Below are positions 32,907 through 44,807 of a stretch of DNA of 64,000 nucleotides, one piece after another; positions within the stretch are counted from its first letter, which is position 1, and every line of letters starts with the position of its first letter. Both the position numbers and the translations under genes were made by a program. The stretch is from M0108 sp937862735 (GTDB taxonomy: Bacteria > Pseudomonadota > Gammaproteobacteria > Chromatiales > Chromatiaceae), in NCBI GenBank assembly GCA_937862735.1, contig CALMDH010000330.1:62001-126000 (forward strand), in the 5' to 3' direction. A model generated the notes under the pieces. It worked only from the letters and a program-made list of their open reading frames with translations, was not told where the DNA came from and ran no database searches.

Positions 32907-34130
32907 TCAGGCCGCCTTATCCAAATCAAAGGCGGCATGCAGGGCGCGCACGGCCAGTTCCAGGTATTTTTCGTCAACGACCACGGAGATCTTGATCTCG
33001 GAAGTGGAGATCATGCGGATGTTGATCCCCTCCTTGGCCAGGGCGGCGAACATCTTGCTGGCGATGCCGGCATGGGAGCGCATGCCAACCCCGACGATGG
33101 AGATCTTGGCGATACGGTCGTCACCGGTCACCTGGCGGGCGGCCATGGCCTGGGCGGTGTCCTTGAGGATCGCCAGGGCACGCTGGTAGTCGTTGCGGTG
33201 GACGGTGAAGGTGAAGTCCGTCGTCGCCTCGTCGGCGGCGATGTTCTGGATGATCATGTCCACTTCGATATTGGCGTCCGCGATGGGACCCAGGATCTTG
33301 TAGGCCACGCCCGGCTGGTCCGGGACCCCCAGGATGGTCAGCTTGGCCTCGTCACGGGCGAATGCAATACCGGAAATGACCGCTTGTTCCACGGCGTCCT
33401 CCTCGAGTGAAATTAGCGTGCCCTCACCCTCTTCCAAGCTGGAGAGCACGCGTAATGGGACCTTGTACTTACCCGCAAACTCCACGGAGCGGATCTGCAG
33501 GACCTTGGAGCCCAGACTGGCCATCTCGAGCATCTCCTCGAAGGTGATGCGATCGAGCTTGCGGGCGCGCGGCTCCACGCGCGGGTCCGTGGTGTAGACG
33601 CCATCAACGTCGGTGTAGATCTGGCACTCGTCAGCGCTCAGCGCGGCGGCCACGGCCACGGCGGAGGTATCGGACCCGCCCCGCCCCAGGGTGGTGATGT
33701 TGCCGTGCTCGTCGACGCCCTGGAAACCCGCGACGACCACGACGTGGCCGGCATCCAGATCGGCCCTGATGTTGGCGCCCTCGATCTCGCGGATGCGCGC
33801 CTTGTTGTGCGCGCTGTCGGTGAGGACCTGGACTTGCCCGCCGGTATAGGAGCGGGCGGGACAGCCAATGCTATCGAGCGCCATGGCCAGCAGGCCGATG
33901 GTGACCTGTTCGCCGGTGGCCATGATGACATCCAGTTCTCGGGGGTTGGGCGGATTCTGGATGGCCTTGGCCAGGCCGATGAGACGGTCCGTCTCGCCGG
34001 ACATGGCCGAGACGACCACCACCACCTGATCGCCCTGATCGCGCCAGCGTTTCACCCGCCGGGCAACGTTCTGGATGCGCTCCACGCTGCCGACGGAGGT
34101 GCCGCCGTATTTTTGAACAATGAGCGCCAT
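32907..34130 (-). CDS. lysC: Aspartate kinase (lysine-sensitive type)
   Basis: The 407-residue enzyme phosphorylates aspartate in the first step to lysine, threonine and methionine. It begins MALIVQKYGGTSVGSVERI (the KYGGTS nucleotide motif), has GRGGSDTSAVA and TDVDGVYTTDPR in the kinase domain, and carries two C-terminal ACT domains (ISGIAFARDEAKLTI and KISIVGVGMRSHAG) for feedback control. The length is that of the monofunctional class. It is followed by csrA. Confidence 0.95.
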   Translation of the reverse strand: MALIVQKYGGTSVGSVERIQNVARRVKRWRDQGDQVVVVVSAMSGETDRLIGLAKAIQNPPNPRELDVIMATGEQVTIGLLAMALDSIGCPARSYTGGQVQVLTDSAHNKARIREIEGANIRADLDAGHVVVVAGFQGVDEHGNITTLGRGGSDTSAVAVAAALSADECQIYTDVDGVYTTDPRVEPRARKLDRITFEEMLEMASLGSKVLQIRSVEFAGKYKVPLRVLSSLEEGEGTLISLEEDAVEQAVISGIAFARDEAKLTILGVPDQPGVAYKILGPIADANIEVDMIIQNIAADEATTDFTFTVHRNDYQRALAILKDTAQAMAARQVTGDDRIAKISIVGVGMRSHAGIASKMFAALAKEGINIRMISTSEIKISVVVDEKYLELAVRALHAAFDLDKAA

Positions 34131-34478
34131 GGCACTCTCCTTAGGTCATTGCAATGTCTGGGGTAACCGTTCAGACCCACTCTCCCCAACCCTCCGCCGC
34201 CAGGGGGGAGGGAGTAAGAAAACCAGCGGGTGGCGTTACCGAAGCCTCCCAGGGTGCGAGGGGTCTGAACGAATACTGTCTGGGATGGCAAACCGCGGGC
34301 CAAGGCTCGACGCGGGCGGCGCCTGGTAAGTACCGGACACGCCGCGTCGGTCATGCTGGCCGGGAACCGCTACAGCCGGCGGATGATAGATGAAAATTAG
34401 CCGGGACTGAAATATACCCGCCGCATTTCGGCATTCGGGGGAGGTTTGGGGAGAAGGGGCTGAACGGTTACGACCGGA
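34131..34478. other. Intergenic region between lysC and alaS, almost filled by a MITE-like element
   Basis: This stretch of about 348 bp has no gene. Bases 34163-34471 are bounded by inverted repeat-A termini, with GTAACCGTTCAG on the left and CTGAACGGTTAC on the right. Confidence 0.55.
34163..34471. repeat. MITE-like element with terminal inverted repeats (repeat A copies 3 and 4)
   Basis: The left end reads GTAACCGTTCAG (34163-34174) followed by ACCCACTCTCCCCAACC. The right end is the inverse, GGTTTGGGGAGAAGGGG then CTGAACGGTTAC (34460-34471). Termini of about 32 bp in inverted orientation with 245 bp between them and no open frame suggest a non-autonomous transposable element. No target-site duplication is obvious. 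Confidence 0.55.
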
Positions 34479-37088
<2,610 letters not shown>

Positions 37089-37244
37089 GACGTGAAACTC
37101 ATTGGTTACTCAGGGTTAGCCACTTAGGCGACTTGGGTGACTCGGCTCGGGCCATCGCACTCCCCCCGCCCCGGCTGACACGACCGGCTGTGCCAATTCT
37201 GGCCACCCACCTCCCCCTGCACGCGGGGGACGGCGACCGCTGAC

Positions 37245-37748
37245 TCAGCTCAGATCACCGCGCAGGTAGCGGCGGACCAGCTCGGGCGGAAAACCGCGAT
37301 ATTCCAGAAATCGGGCCCGACGTGCCAGTTCCTTAGGGTCGGCGGCTGGCTCCGGGCCGAATTTCTTGTCCGCCACCCGGGTGAGGAGCACTTGCCAGTC
37401 CTCCTCGTCCCGGTCGAGGAGCGGGGTGATCAGCTCATCCTCCACCCCCCGCTCGCGCAACTCCTGGCGCAGACGACGCGGGCCGTAACCCTTGCGCGCC
37501 CGGGCGGTGACATAGGCCTCGGCCGTGCGCTGATCGCTGACCAGATCGCTCGCCGTCAGCTGATCCAAGACCGGGTCGATGGCCGCCTGCTCATGGCCCT
37601 TGGCACGGAGCTTATGCACCAGTTCCTGGCGACTATGCTCCCGGCTGGCCAGCAGGCGCAGGGTCCGCTCCCGGATGGCGTTCTCCTCCAAGAGAAACGA
37701 GCTTGGCTCCTCCCCAGGCCCGTCGCCCGGGCTCCGATCATCACGCAT
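37245..37748 (-). CDS. recX: Regulatory protein RecX
   Basis: RecX binds and inhibits RecA filaments. The product (167 residues from the ATG at 37748) has the three-helix RecX repeats: RTLRLLASREHSRQELVHKLRAKGH, TAEAYVTARARKGYGPRRLRQELRERG and RRARFLEYRGFPPELVRRYL. It lies downstream of recA, but two repeat B units fall between them. A GTG at 37763 would add five residues; neither start has a strong ribosome site. Confidence 0.92.
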   Translation of the reverse strand: MRDDRSPGDGPGEEPSSFLLEENAIRERTLRLLASREHSRQELVHKLRAKGHEQAAIDPVLDQLTASDLVSDQRTAEAYVTARARKGYGPRRLRQELRERGVEDELITPLLDRDEEDWQVLLTRVADKKFGPEPAADPKELARRARFLEYRGFPPELVRRYLRGDLS

Positions 37749-37812
37749 CTCGTTCTCTACCACGCCACCACCGGTTTTCGTCAGGGACCCGCATCAACGG
37801 CACGGGGCCTTG

Positions 37813-37937
37813 GCGTGAAAGTCACCACAAAGTCTTTCATATTCAGTGGTGTGGCCCGACCCCTCATGACAGTTAGCGTGAAAGTCACGAAAATTTCTTT
37901 CATCTTCAGGGGGGTGGCGCACCCCCTAATGACAGTT
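37813..37937 (+). repeat. Repeat B array, two 63-bp units between recX and recA
   Basis: Units begin with GCGTGAAAGTCAC at 37813 and 37876, exactly 63 bases apart. They run through TCTTTCAT, TTCAG and a GGTGG palindrome to ATGACAGTT. They match the array at 9772-9963 read on the other strand. TGAAAG and CTTTCA form a stem in each unit. Confidence 0.7.
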
Positions 37938-38020
37938 GGTCGGCTCACCCGCCCCCTCACCGCTGCCGGGCACCAAAGGCACCCCGCCCTGAAGTGAGGC
38001 CCGATGCCGTCGTGCCGCGG

Positions 38021-39061
<1,041 letters not shown>

Positions 39062-39276
39062 CGTTGCTCCTGTCTGGGGTTTGCCCTCGCCGGGCTGTCA
39101 GGCACGGGGCCGGGAATTTCTTAAGGGGGTGAAGTATCGCATAGCCCTTGAGCGGCGTCATGGTACCCCTCGGCGGTGCGCCGAGGGGGGAGGCATCCGC
39201 GACGGTTCACGCCTGGGGGACACCCCAAGGCCGCATCGTGGTGGGCGCTAGACGTTGACGAGGATCCCAATCATGG

Positions 39277-39927
39277 CTAGGGCCGCGCCAGGAGCCAGCG
39301 TCGCAGGATGCGATAGCGCGGCGGTGGGCCCTCCTGACCATAGGCCAGGACAAAGGCGTCGACCGGCCAGGAGATGGGCTGATCCAGGGGGCGTGCCGCC
39401 AAAGGGCGGGCGTTGCGCGCCAGGGTGGCATGGGGGGCATAGGGCCTCGGATCGAGGGCTAGGCCGCAAGCCCCTAACTCGTGGCGCAGGGTGGTAACCA
39501 GTTGGGCCAGGGGCGCCGGCGCCGGATCGGTGCCGCACCAGACCACCCGCGCCCGGGGGAAGGAGCCGACCCGGTCCAGGCTCAGCGTGAAGGCCGGGGA
39601 CCGCACCCGTTCGGCGGCGGACTCGGCGCATTGGCGCTGTTCCGGCGGCACGGCACCCAGAAACACCAGAGTGAGGTGGATATCCCCGGGGTGGATCAGG
39701 CGCCCGCGGAATGGCGGTCGGGCCAGCGGGGTTTGGCCGGAAGCGGTGACGTCCCGGCCGATGGTCTCCCCGGTGGGTCTGACCGCTGGGGTCGTTGGTC
39801 CCGACAGCCCTGTCAGTCCTGACAGTCCCGGCAACCCCGATAGCCCTGACAGATCAGCCTGAACCCGGGCAAGGGCCAGGCGCTGGGCCTCCCCGGGCCA
39901 GAGGGCGAAAAAGAGCCGCTCAGCCAC
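39277..39927 (-). CDS. thpR: RNA 2',3'-cyclic phosphodiesterase (ThpR/LigT, 2H family) with a repeat insertion
   Basis: The two HxT catalytic motifs are IHLTLVFLG and YAPHATLAR, so a 2H phosphodiesterase is clear; the family opens 2',3'-cyclic phosphates of RNA. Between the first strand (RLFFALWPGEAQ) and HLTLVFLG lies an extra segment with repeated LSGLxG units (LSGLSGLPGLSGLTGLSG) and a Thr/Pro/Arg stretch, about 50 residues not in the family. The GTG at 39927 gives the family start (MAERLFFALWP) and overlaps the pncC stop by 8 bases; an in-frame ATG at 39972 is possible. Confidence 0.85.
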   Translation of the reverse strand: MAERLFFALWPGEAQRLALARVQADLSGLSGLPGLSGLTGLSGPTTPAVRPTGETIGRDVTASGQTPLARPPFRGRLIHPGDIHLTLVFLGAVPPEQRQCAESAAERVRSPAFTLSLDRVGSFPRARVVWCGTDPAPAPLAQLVTTLRHELGACGLALDPRPYAPHATLARNARPLAARPLDQPISWPVDAFVLAYGQEGPPPRYRILRRWLLARP

Positions 39928-40513
39928 CGCCGCCGCTACCGTTCTCGCTCTCGCTACCCCCACCGGCACCATCACCGCCGCTGCCGCCGCTGCCGCTGCC
40001 GCTGCCGCTGCCGCTGCCGCTGCCGCTGCCGCCGAGCAGTTCTAGCAGTCGCTCCAGGGCGATGCAAACCGTCTGCCGACGCACCGCCTCGCGATCCCCG
40101 CTAAGATACAGGCGCTCCACCACCGGCGACTGCCCCGCCAGGGCCCAGGCGACGAAGACGGTGCCGACGGGCTTCTCCGCGCTACCGCCCCCCGGACCGG
40201 CGATCCCGCTGACCGCCACCGCGATCTGGGCCTGGCTGCGCGCCAGGGCACCCGCCACCATCTCCGTAACCACTGGGGCACTGACCGCCCCATGCGCCGC
40301 CAGGGTAGACCCAGCAACGCCCAGCATCTCCTCCTTGGCGCGGTTGCTGTAGGTCACGAAACCCCGGTCGAACCAGGCGCTCGACCCCGCCACTCCGGTC
40401 ACGACCTGGGCGATCCAGCCACCGGTACAGGATTCCGCCGTGGCGAGCACCCGCCCGGTTGCCATGAGGCGCTGGCCCAGGGCCGCCGCCAATTGCTCTA
40501 AGTTCTGGTTCAT
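39920..40513 (-). CDS. pncC: Nicotinamide-nucleotide amidohydrolase PncC (CinA C-terminal domain)
   Basis: The 197-residue enzyme removes the amide of nicotinamide mononucleotide in pyridine-nucleotide salvage. It begins MNQNLEQLAAALGQRLMATG and contains the motifs TAESCTGGWIAQ, FVTYSNRAKEEMLGV, AVAVSGIAGPGGGSAEKPVG and ERLYLSGDREAVR. The C-terminus is a (Gly-Ser) tract followed by Gly/Ser/Glu, coded by a GCCGCT-type hexamer microsatellite at 39974-40035. Each added hexamer keeps frame, so the tail length can drift without loss of function. Confidence 0.92.
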   Translation of the reverse strand: MNQNLEQLAAALGQRLMATGRVLATAESCTGGWIAQVVTGVAGSSAWFDRGFVTYSNRAKEEMLGVAGSTLAAHGAVSAPVVTEMVAGALARSQAQIAVAVSGIAGPGGGSAEKPVGTVFVAWALAGQSPVVERLYLSGDREAVRRQTVCIALERLLELLGGSGSGSGSGSGSGSGGSGGDGAGGGSESENGSGGGG

Positions 40514-40745
40514 GAGCCGAGTTTCGGTCACCAGCGGGGTGCGGTGCAAGCACCACGCCGGACGGCGCCAGGCCAGCGAGGCTATGCCTGCCGAAGGGTG
40601 GTGAGAAGTCAGGCAAGGGGGGGAAAGGTCGTCGCGGCTTGATCGGGTTCGCGGGCACCCCGAGAATGCGGAGGATTCGTAACTCGCGGGCCGATCGAGC
40701 CCGGTTGGTTTCATCCTCCTCTTACTGTTCCACGGAGACCGCGTC

Positions 40746-41039
40746 ATGAGTCCGCACGACGATCTGGAAATTCGTTGCGAGCACAAGCCCTCACCTGCCA
40801 AGCTGGAGGTGCTGGGGGTCGAATACTGGCCCATCTGGCGCAAGGAGGTCTCGACCTTCTCCTGGCATTACGACCAGACCGAAACCTGCTATGTCCTGCG
40901 GGGGCGGTTTCGGGTGACGCCGGAGGGTGGCGAGGGGCGAGAGTTCCAGCGTGGTGACCTCATCACCTTCCCGGCTAGCCTGTCCTGCGTCTGGGAGGTG
41001 CTGGAACCGGTGGAGAAGCATTACCGCTTCGATGCCTGA
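40746..41039 (+). CDS. Cupin-domain protein (DUF861 type)
   Basis: The 97-residue single-domain cupin has the motif order typical of EutQ-like/DUF861 proteins: YWPIWRKEVSTFSWHY, ETCYVLRGRFRVTPEGG, FQRGDLITFP and CVWEVLEPVEKHYRF. The beta-barrel metal or ligand site is only partly conserved, so a catalytic role is uncertain. It stands alone between pncC and the sulfur globule gene. Its ATG has GGAG about ten bases upstream. Confidence 0.8.
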   Translation: MSPHDDLEIRCEHKPSPAKLEVLGVEYWPIWRKEVSTFSWHYDQTETCYVLRGRFRVTPEGGEGREFQRGDLITFPASLSCVWEVLEPVEKHYRFDA

Positions 41040-41186
41040 CGGACCCTGAGGACGCGTAATGCGCCCGGAGGAATCTCCAGCCGCCAAGGCCTCTCCACGC
41101 GCTCCCGTCACGACATACCCAGCGCCAGAAGATTGTCCGGTCCCCGGGTCGGTCGAACCTCGCAAGGCGCTGGCTACAAAACGAAA

Positions 41187-41217
41187 ACCCCGATCCGCTT
41201 CTGGTGCAGATCGGGGT
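41187..41217 (-). terminator. Rho-independent terminator of the sulfur globule protein gene
   Basis: ACCCCGATC (41187-41195) and GATCGGGGT (41209-41217) form a perfect 9-bp stem. On the minus strand the stem is followed by TTTTCGTTTTG, so it ends the leftward transcript. Confidence 0.75.
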
Positions 41218-41282
41218 CGCCGGGCACCCTCCCTGTGCCCGATGGTGCCTTATCTCACCCGGCCCGACTGGCCGGCGGGTGA

Positions 41283-41624
41283 TTACTTGGCCTCGGCGGC
41301 GGGGGCGGCCGGAGGAGCGGGCGGGGCATAGGGGGCGTAGGGCGCGCCGTAGGGGGCATAGCCGTAGGGGCCACCCCAGTAGGGGCCGTAGCCATAGCCG
41401 TAGTAGTCACGATAACGGTTGTAACCGCGGCCCCAACCACGTCCGCCACCGGACATGTTCATGTTGAAGTCGCCATAGCCGTCACCGAACATGTCGTTCC
41501 ACCAGTCGTTGCCGGAGTTGCCCCAACCCGGGCCACCCCAACCTGGGCCGCCCCAGAAGGCGGAGGCGGAAGCGGACACACCCAGCAGGGCGGCGACGGC
41601 GGCGGCGGTAGCAAGCTTTTTCAT
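41283..41624 (-). CDS. Sulfur globule protein-like secreted Gly/Tyr/Pro-rich protein
   Basis: The 113-residue protein has a signal peptide (MKKLATAAAVAALLGVSASASA) followed by FWGGPGWGG. Its mature part is built from Gly, Trp, Tyr, Asn and Pro: GDFNMNMSGGG, then GYGYGPYWGG, then APYAPPAPPAAPAAEAK. This composition matches the envelope proteins of intracytoplasmic sulfur globules in purple sulfur bacteria (CV1/CV2 type), which are exported and coat the globules. GGAGAA precedes the ATG at 41624; an open frame reaching 41735 is rejected. It is the strongest clue to the organism's lifestyle. Confidence 0.75.
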   Translation of the reverse strand: MKKLATAAAVAALLGVSASASAFWGGPGWGGPGWGNSGNDWWNDMFGDGYGDFNMNMSGGGRGWGRGYNRYRDYYGYGYGPYWGGPYGYAPYGAPYAPYAPPAPPAAPAAEAK

Positions 41625-41771
41625 CTTAGAGATTCTCCGATATGTTGTTTCTGTTGGCAGCAAGGACCGGCGTCTTATGTGCTCTGGGCGCCGTCCATGG
41701 GTGCGTAGAATATTAGTGTATTCTGATATGGTCAAGCACTATTTTGCGGTCAACGAAAAAAAAGCCCCGCC

Positions 41772-44700
41772 TCAGCGCTCCTGATTCCTGAGCAAGACCA
41801 GGCCGACCAGCAGAAAGCCGAGCCCGAAGGCCGCCAGGACCCCATAATCCAGCCAGAGATCCCCCGGTTGCAGCCCCTTGGTGAAGGTGCCGACACTGAC
41901 GTGATTGAACCAGGCGCTGGGAAAACCATAGCCCATGAAGCGCGCCGCGCCGGTCAGGGAGGAGACCGGCACCAGCATGCCGGAGAACAGGATGGTGGGG
42001 ATGGTGCTGACGATGGCGGTGCCAAATACCGCGGCAATCTGGGTGCGCATGAAGGTCGACATGAGCAGCCCCAGGCCGGTGGTGGCGAAGACGAACAGCG
42101 CCGCCCCCAGGGTGAGGGCGCTCAGGCTCCCGGTCAGCGGCACGCGGAACAACCAGAGGGCCATCAGCAACAGTAGCAGGTAGCTCAGCAGCGCCAGCCC
42201 CAGGTAGGGCAACTGCTTCCCCAACAGGAATTCCAGGCCCTTGGTCGGCGTGGCGTAGAGATTGATGATGGAACCGAGTTCCTTCTCCCGCACCACCCCC
42301 ACCGCCGTCATGGTCGCCGGGATCATGATCAGCGACAGCATCAGGATCCCCGGCACCATGGCATAGACGCTCTTGAAATCCTGGTTGAAGCGGAAGCGGG
42401 TCTCGATCGCCACCGGCGGCAGGGATGATGTGGCTTGGCCCGCAGCCAGGGTCTCCAGGTACTGCCGATGCACGCCCTCCACGTACCCCCGGATGGTATC
42501 GCCGCGGAAGGGGATGGCGCCGTCGACGAGGAGCCGGACCTCGGGTCGCACCCCGCGCTTGAGGGCGCGGCCAAAGCCGGGGGGAATCTCGATGGCCAGG
42601 GCCAGACGCCCGCTGGCCAGACTCCGTTGCAGATCGGCTTCATCCGCGAGGGGCGCCTGTTCGGCGAACCAGGGGGTACCGGCAAACTGCTCCCGGTAGG
42701 CGCGACTGGCCGGGGTGCGGTCACGGTCGAGGACGGCGAAGGCGATCTCGTCCACGTCAAAGGAGATGCCAAAACCCATCGCGATCATCAGCAGGACCGG
42801 CCCCAGGAGGGCAAAGGCCAGGCGAATGGGATCCCGGACCAGTTCAGCCCCCTCGCGCCGGGCATAAGCCCAGAGCCGGCGCCGGGAAAGGTGCGGGTGA
42901 CGGGCCGGATGGGCCCTGAGGGCCGGGTTGGCTGACTGAGCTCCGTGCGTTGGATGTGCGGGAGCCACAGGCGGCGCTTGCCCGTTCCTCTGGTTATCCG
43001 TCGGGTGCTTCAGCGGTTTGTCCGCCGCCAGGCCCCCGGCCGGCTGGCCGGTCGCGACCTCCTCGTCCGCGGCCCCCTGCTCCATGTAGGCGATGAAGGC
43101 CTCCTCCAGGGTCGCCACCCCTTGGGCGGCCTTGAGGTCCGCCGGCGTTCCCTGGGCGAGGACGCGCCCGGCGTGCATCAGGGACAGTCGATCGCAGCGT
43201 TCCGCCTCGTTCATAAAGTGGGTGGAGATGAAGAGGGTGACGCCCTGCTCCCGGGACAGGGCGACGAGCTCTTCCCAGAAACGATCCCGGGCGATGGGGT
43301 CAACGCCGGAGGTAGGCTCGTCGAGGATGAGCAACTCCGGCGCATGGATCACCGCCACCGCCAGGGACAGGCGCTGACGCATCCCCAGGGGCAGTTCCTC
43401 GGCGCGGGCCTCGAGATAGGGTTCCAGATCGAAGCGCGCCGCCAGTTCCGCGATGCGCTGGGGAATCCGCCCCGCCGGCAAGCGATAGAGCCGGGCGTGG
43501 AGGTCCAGGTTGCGCCGCACGCTGAGCTCGCCGTAGAGGGAGAAGGACTGGGACATGAACCCCAGGCGCTGACGCAGGGCCGCGTCCTCCGCCGCCACCG
43601 GCTGGCCGAAGACCCAGGCCTGACCGGCGCTGGCCGGTAGCAGGCCAGTCAGCATGCGCATGGTGGTCGTCTTGCCGCAGCCGTTGGAGCCGAGAAAACC
43701 GAAGATCTCCCCCGGGTGGATGTCCAGGCTGACGTCCGCCACGGCGACGAAATCCCCGAAGCGGCGGCCCAGTCCCAGGGCGCGGATCGCCGGCTCCCCA
43801 TCGTCGGCCGTGTCGCGCGGGGGGACGACCAGTCGGCGATGGCCACCGCGCTTGGCCGCCGGCAGCAGGGCGACGAAGATCGCCTCCAGGTCCTCCTCCC
43901 CGGTGCGCGCCCGCAGATCCGCCAGGCGTCCCTGGGCCAGGACCTGGCCCGCGTCCATCGCCACCAGGTGGTCGAAGCGGGCCGCCTCCTCCATGTAGGC
44001 GGTGGAGACCAGCACGCTCAGGTCCGGGCGGCGCTGGCGCAGGCGGTCCATCAGCTCCCAGAAGCGGCGCCGGGATAGGGGGTCGACGCCGGTGGTGGGC
44101 TCGTCGAGGATCAGCAGGTCCGGCTCGTGGATGAGGGCGCAGCACAGGCCCAGCTTCTGCTTCATGCCCCCGGAGAGGTTCATGGCCGGGCGATCGGCGA
44201 AGGGGGCCAGGCCCGTGGCCTGGGTCAGCTCGGCGATGCGCGCCGCCCGGGTCGCCCGGTCCTGACCGAAGAGCCGGCCGAAGAAGTCCAGGTTCTCGCG
44301 GATCGACAGGCTGGGATAGAGGTTCCGTCCCAGACCCTGGGGCATGTAGGCGATCCGCTCCACCACCCGCCCCCGCCCGGCGGGTCGGCGCAGGTCCTGG
44401 CCCAGGACCTCGACCAGGCCGGTCTGGATCCGCCGCACCCCGGCGATGAGCCCCAGGAGGGTGGACTTGCCGACCCCGTCCGGGCCGATCAGCCCACAGA
44501 CGGCGCCAGCGGGCAGTTCCAGGCTCACCCCCGCCAGGGCCCGCACCTTGCCGTAGCTGTGACTCAGCTCCCTGAGGCGGACGACGGGGGGAGGCGAGGT
44601 CAGATCAGGGCTCCCGGGAGCGGGTCGTGACTGGACCGATCGTCCCCGGCTCAGGCTCAGGCTGATGCTCCGTCTTCGACTTTGATTCCGGCTCAGGCCC

Positions 44701-44807
44701 CGACGTAGCGCCTTGATCCGGCTCCAGCCCTTGCGCCCGCTTTGACGCCGTAACTGCCTTTGGCCCTGGCGCAATGTCAGACCCTGGGTCGTGATCGGCA
44801 CCCGCAT
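41772..44807 (-). CDS. Fused ABC transporter, RbbA/YhiH-like (ATPase-ATPase-permease)
   Basis: The 1011-residue protein carries two nucleotide-binding domains, GPDGVGKST and DEPTTGVDP in the first and GSNGCGKTT and DEPTSGVDP in the second, and an ABC-2-type permease C-terminus (residues about 650-1000, with hydrophobic helices to FLLVGLVLLRNQE). This matches RbbA-type proteins, proposed to act at ribosomes or as efflux pumps with an HlyD partner. Residues 1-70 are an Arg/Ser-rich leader that overlaps the hlyD-like gene for 203 bases. No alternative ATG, GTG or TTG is available after the hlyD stop, so the start is uncertain. Confidence 0.88.
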   Translation of the reverse strand: MRVPITTQGLTLRQGQRQLRRQSGRKGWSRIKALRRGLSRNQSRRRSISLSLSRGRSVQSRPAPGSPDLTSPPPVVRLRELSHSYGKVRALAGVSLELPAGAVCGLIGPDGVGKSTLLGLIAGVRRIQTGLVEVLGQDLRRPAGRGRVVERIAYMPQGLGRNLYPSLSIRENLDFFGRLFGQDRATRAARIAELTQATGLAPFADRPAMNLSGGMKQKLGLCCALIHEPDLLILDEPTTGVDPLSRRRFWELMDRLRQRRPDLSVLVSTAYMEEAARFDHLVAMDAGQVLAQGRLADLRARTGEEDLEAIFVALLPAAKRGGHRRLVVPPRDTADDGEPAIRALGLGRRFGDFVAVADVSLDIHPGEIFGFLGSNGCGKTTTMRMLTGLLPASAGQAWVFGQPVAAEDAALRQRLGFMSQSFSLYGELSVRRNLDLHARLYRLPAGRIPQRIAELAARFDLEPYLEARAEELPLGMRQRLSLAVAVIHAPELLILDEPTSGVDPIARDRFWEELVALSREQGVTLFISTHFMNEAERCDRLSLMHAGRVLAQGTPADLKAAQGVATLEEAFIAYMEQGAADEEVATGQPAGGLAADKPLKHPTDNQRNGQAPPVAPAHPTHGAQSANPALRAHPARHPHLSRRRLWAYARREGAELVRDPIRLAFALLGPVLLMIAMGFGISFDVDEIAFAVLDRDRTPASRAYREQFAGTPWFAEQAPLADEADLQRSLASGRLALAIEIPPGFGRALKRGVRPEVRLLVDGAIPFRGDTIRGYVEGVHRQYLETLAAGQATSSLPPVAIETRFRFNQDFKSVYAMVPGILMLSLIMIPATMTAVGVVREKELGSIINLYATPTKGLEFLLGKQLPYLGLALLSYLLLLLMALWLFRVPLTGSLSALTLGAALFVFATTGLGLLMSTFMRTQIAAVFGTAIVSTIPTILFSGMLVPVSSLTGAARFMGYGFPSAWFNHVSVGTFTKGLQPGDLWLDYGVLAAFGLGFLLVGLVLLRNQER

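Noticed and set aside
34131..34162. Lysine riboswitch before lysC
   Set aside because: Only short sequence lies upstream before the MITE-like element and there is no conserved lysine-riboswitch core.
39062..39170. LexA box before recA
   Set aside because: No CTGT-N8-ACAG match is seen in the upstream 100 bases; either the site is divergent or the promoter is elsewhere.
39974..40035. Phase-variable on/off switch in pncC
   Set aside because: The repeat unit is six bases, so changes keep the frame; only tail length can vary.
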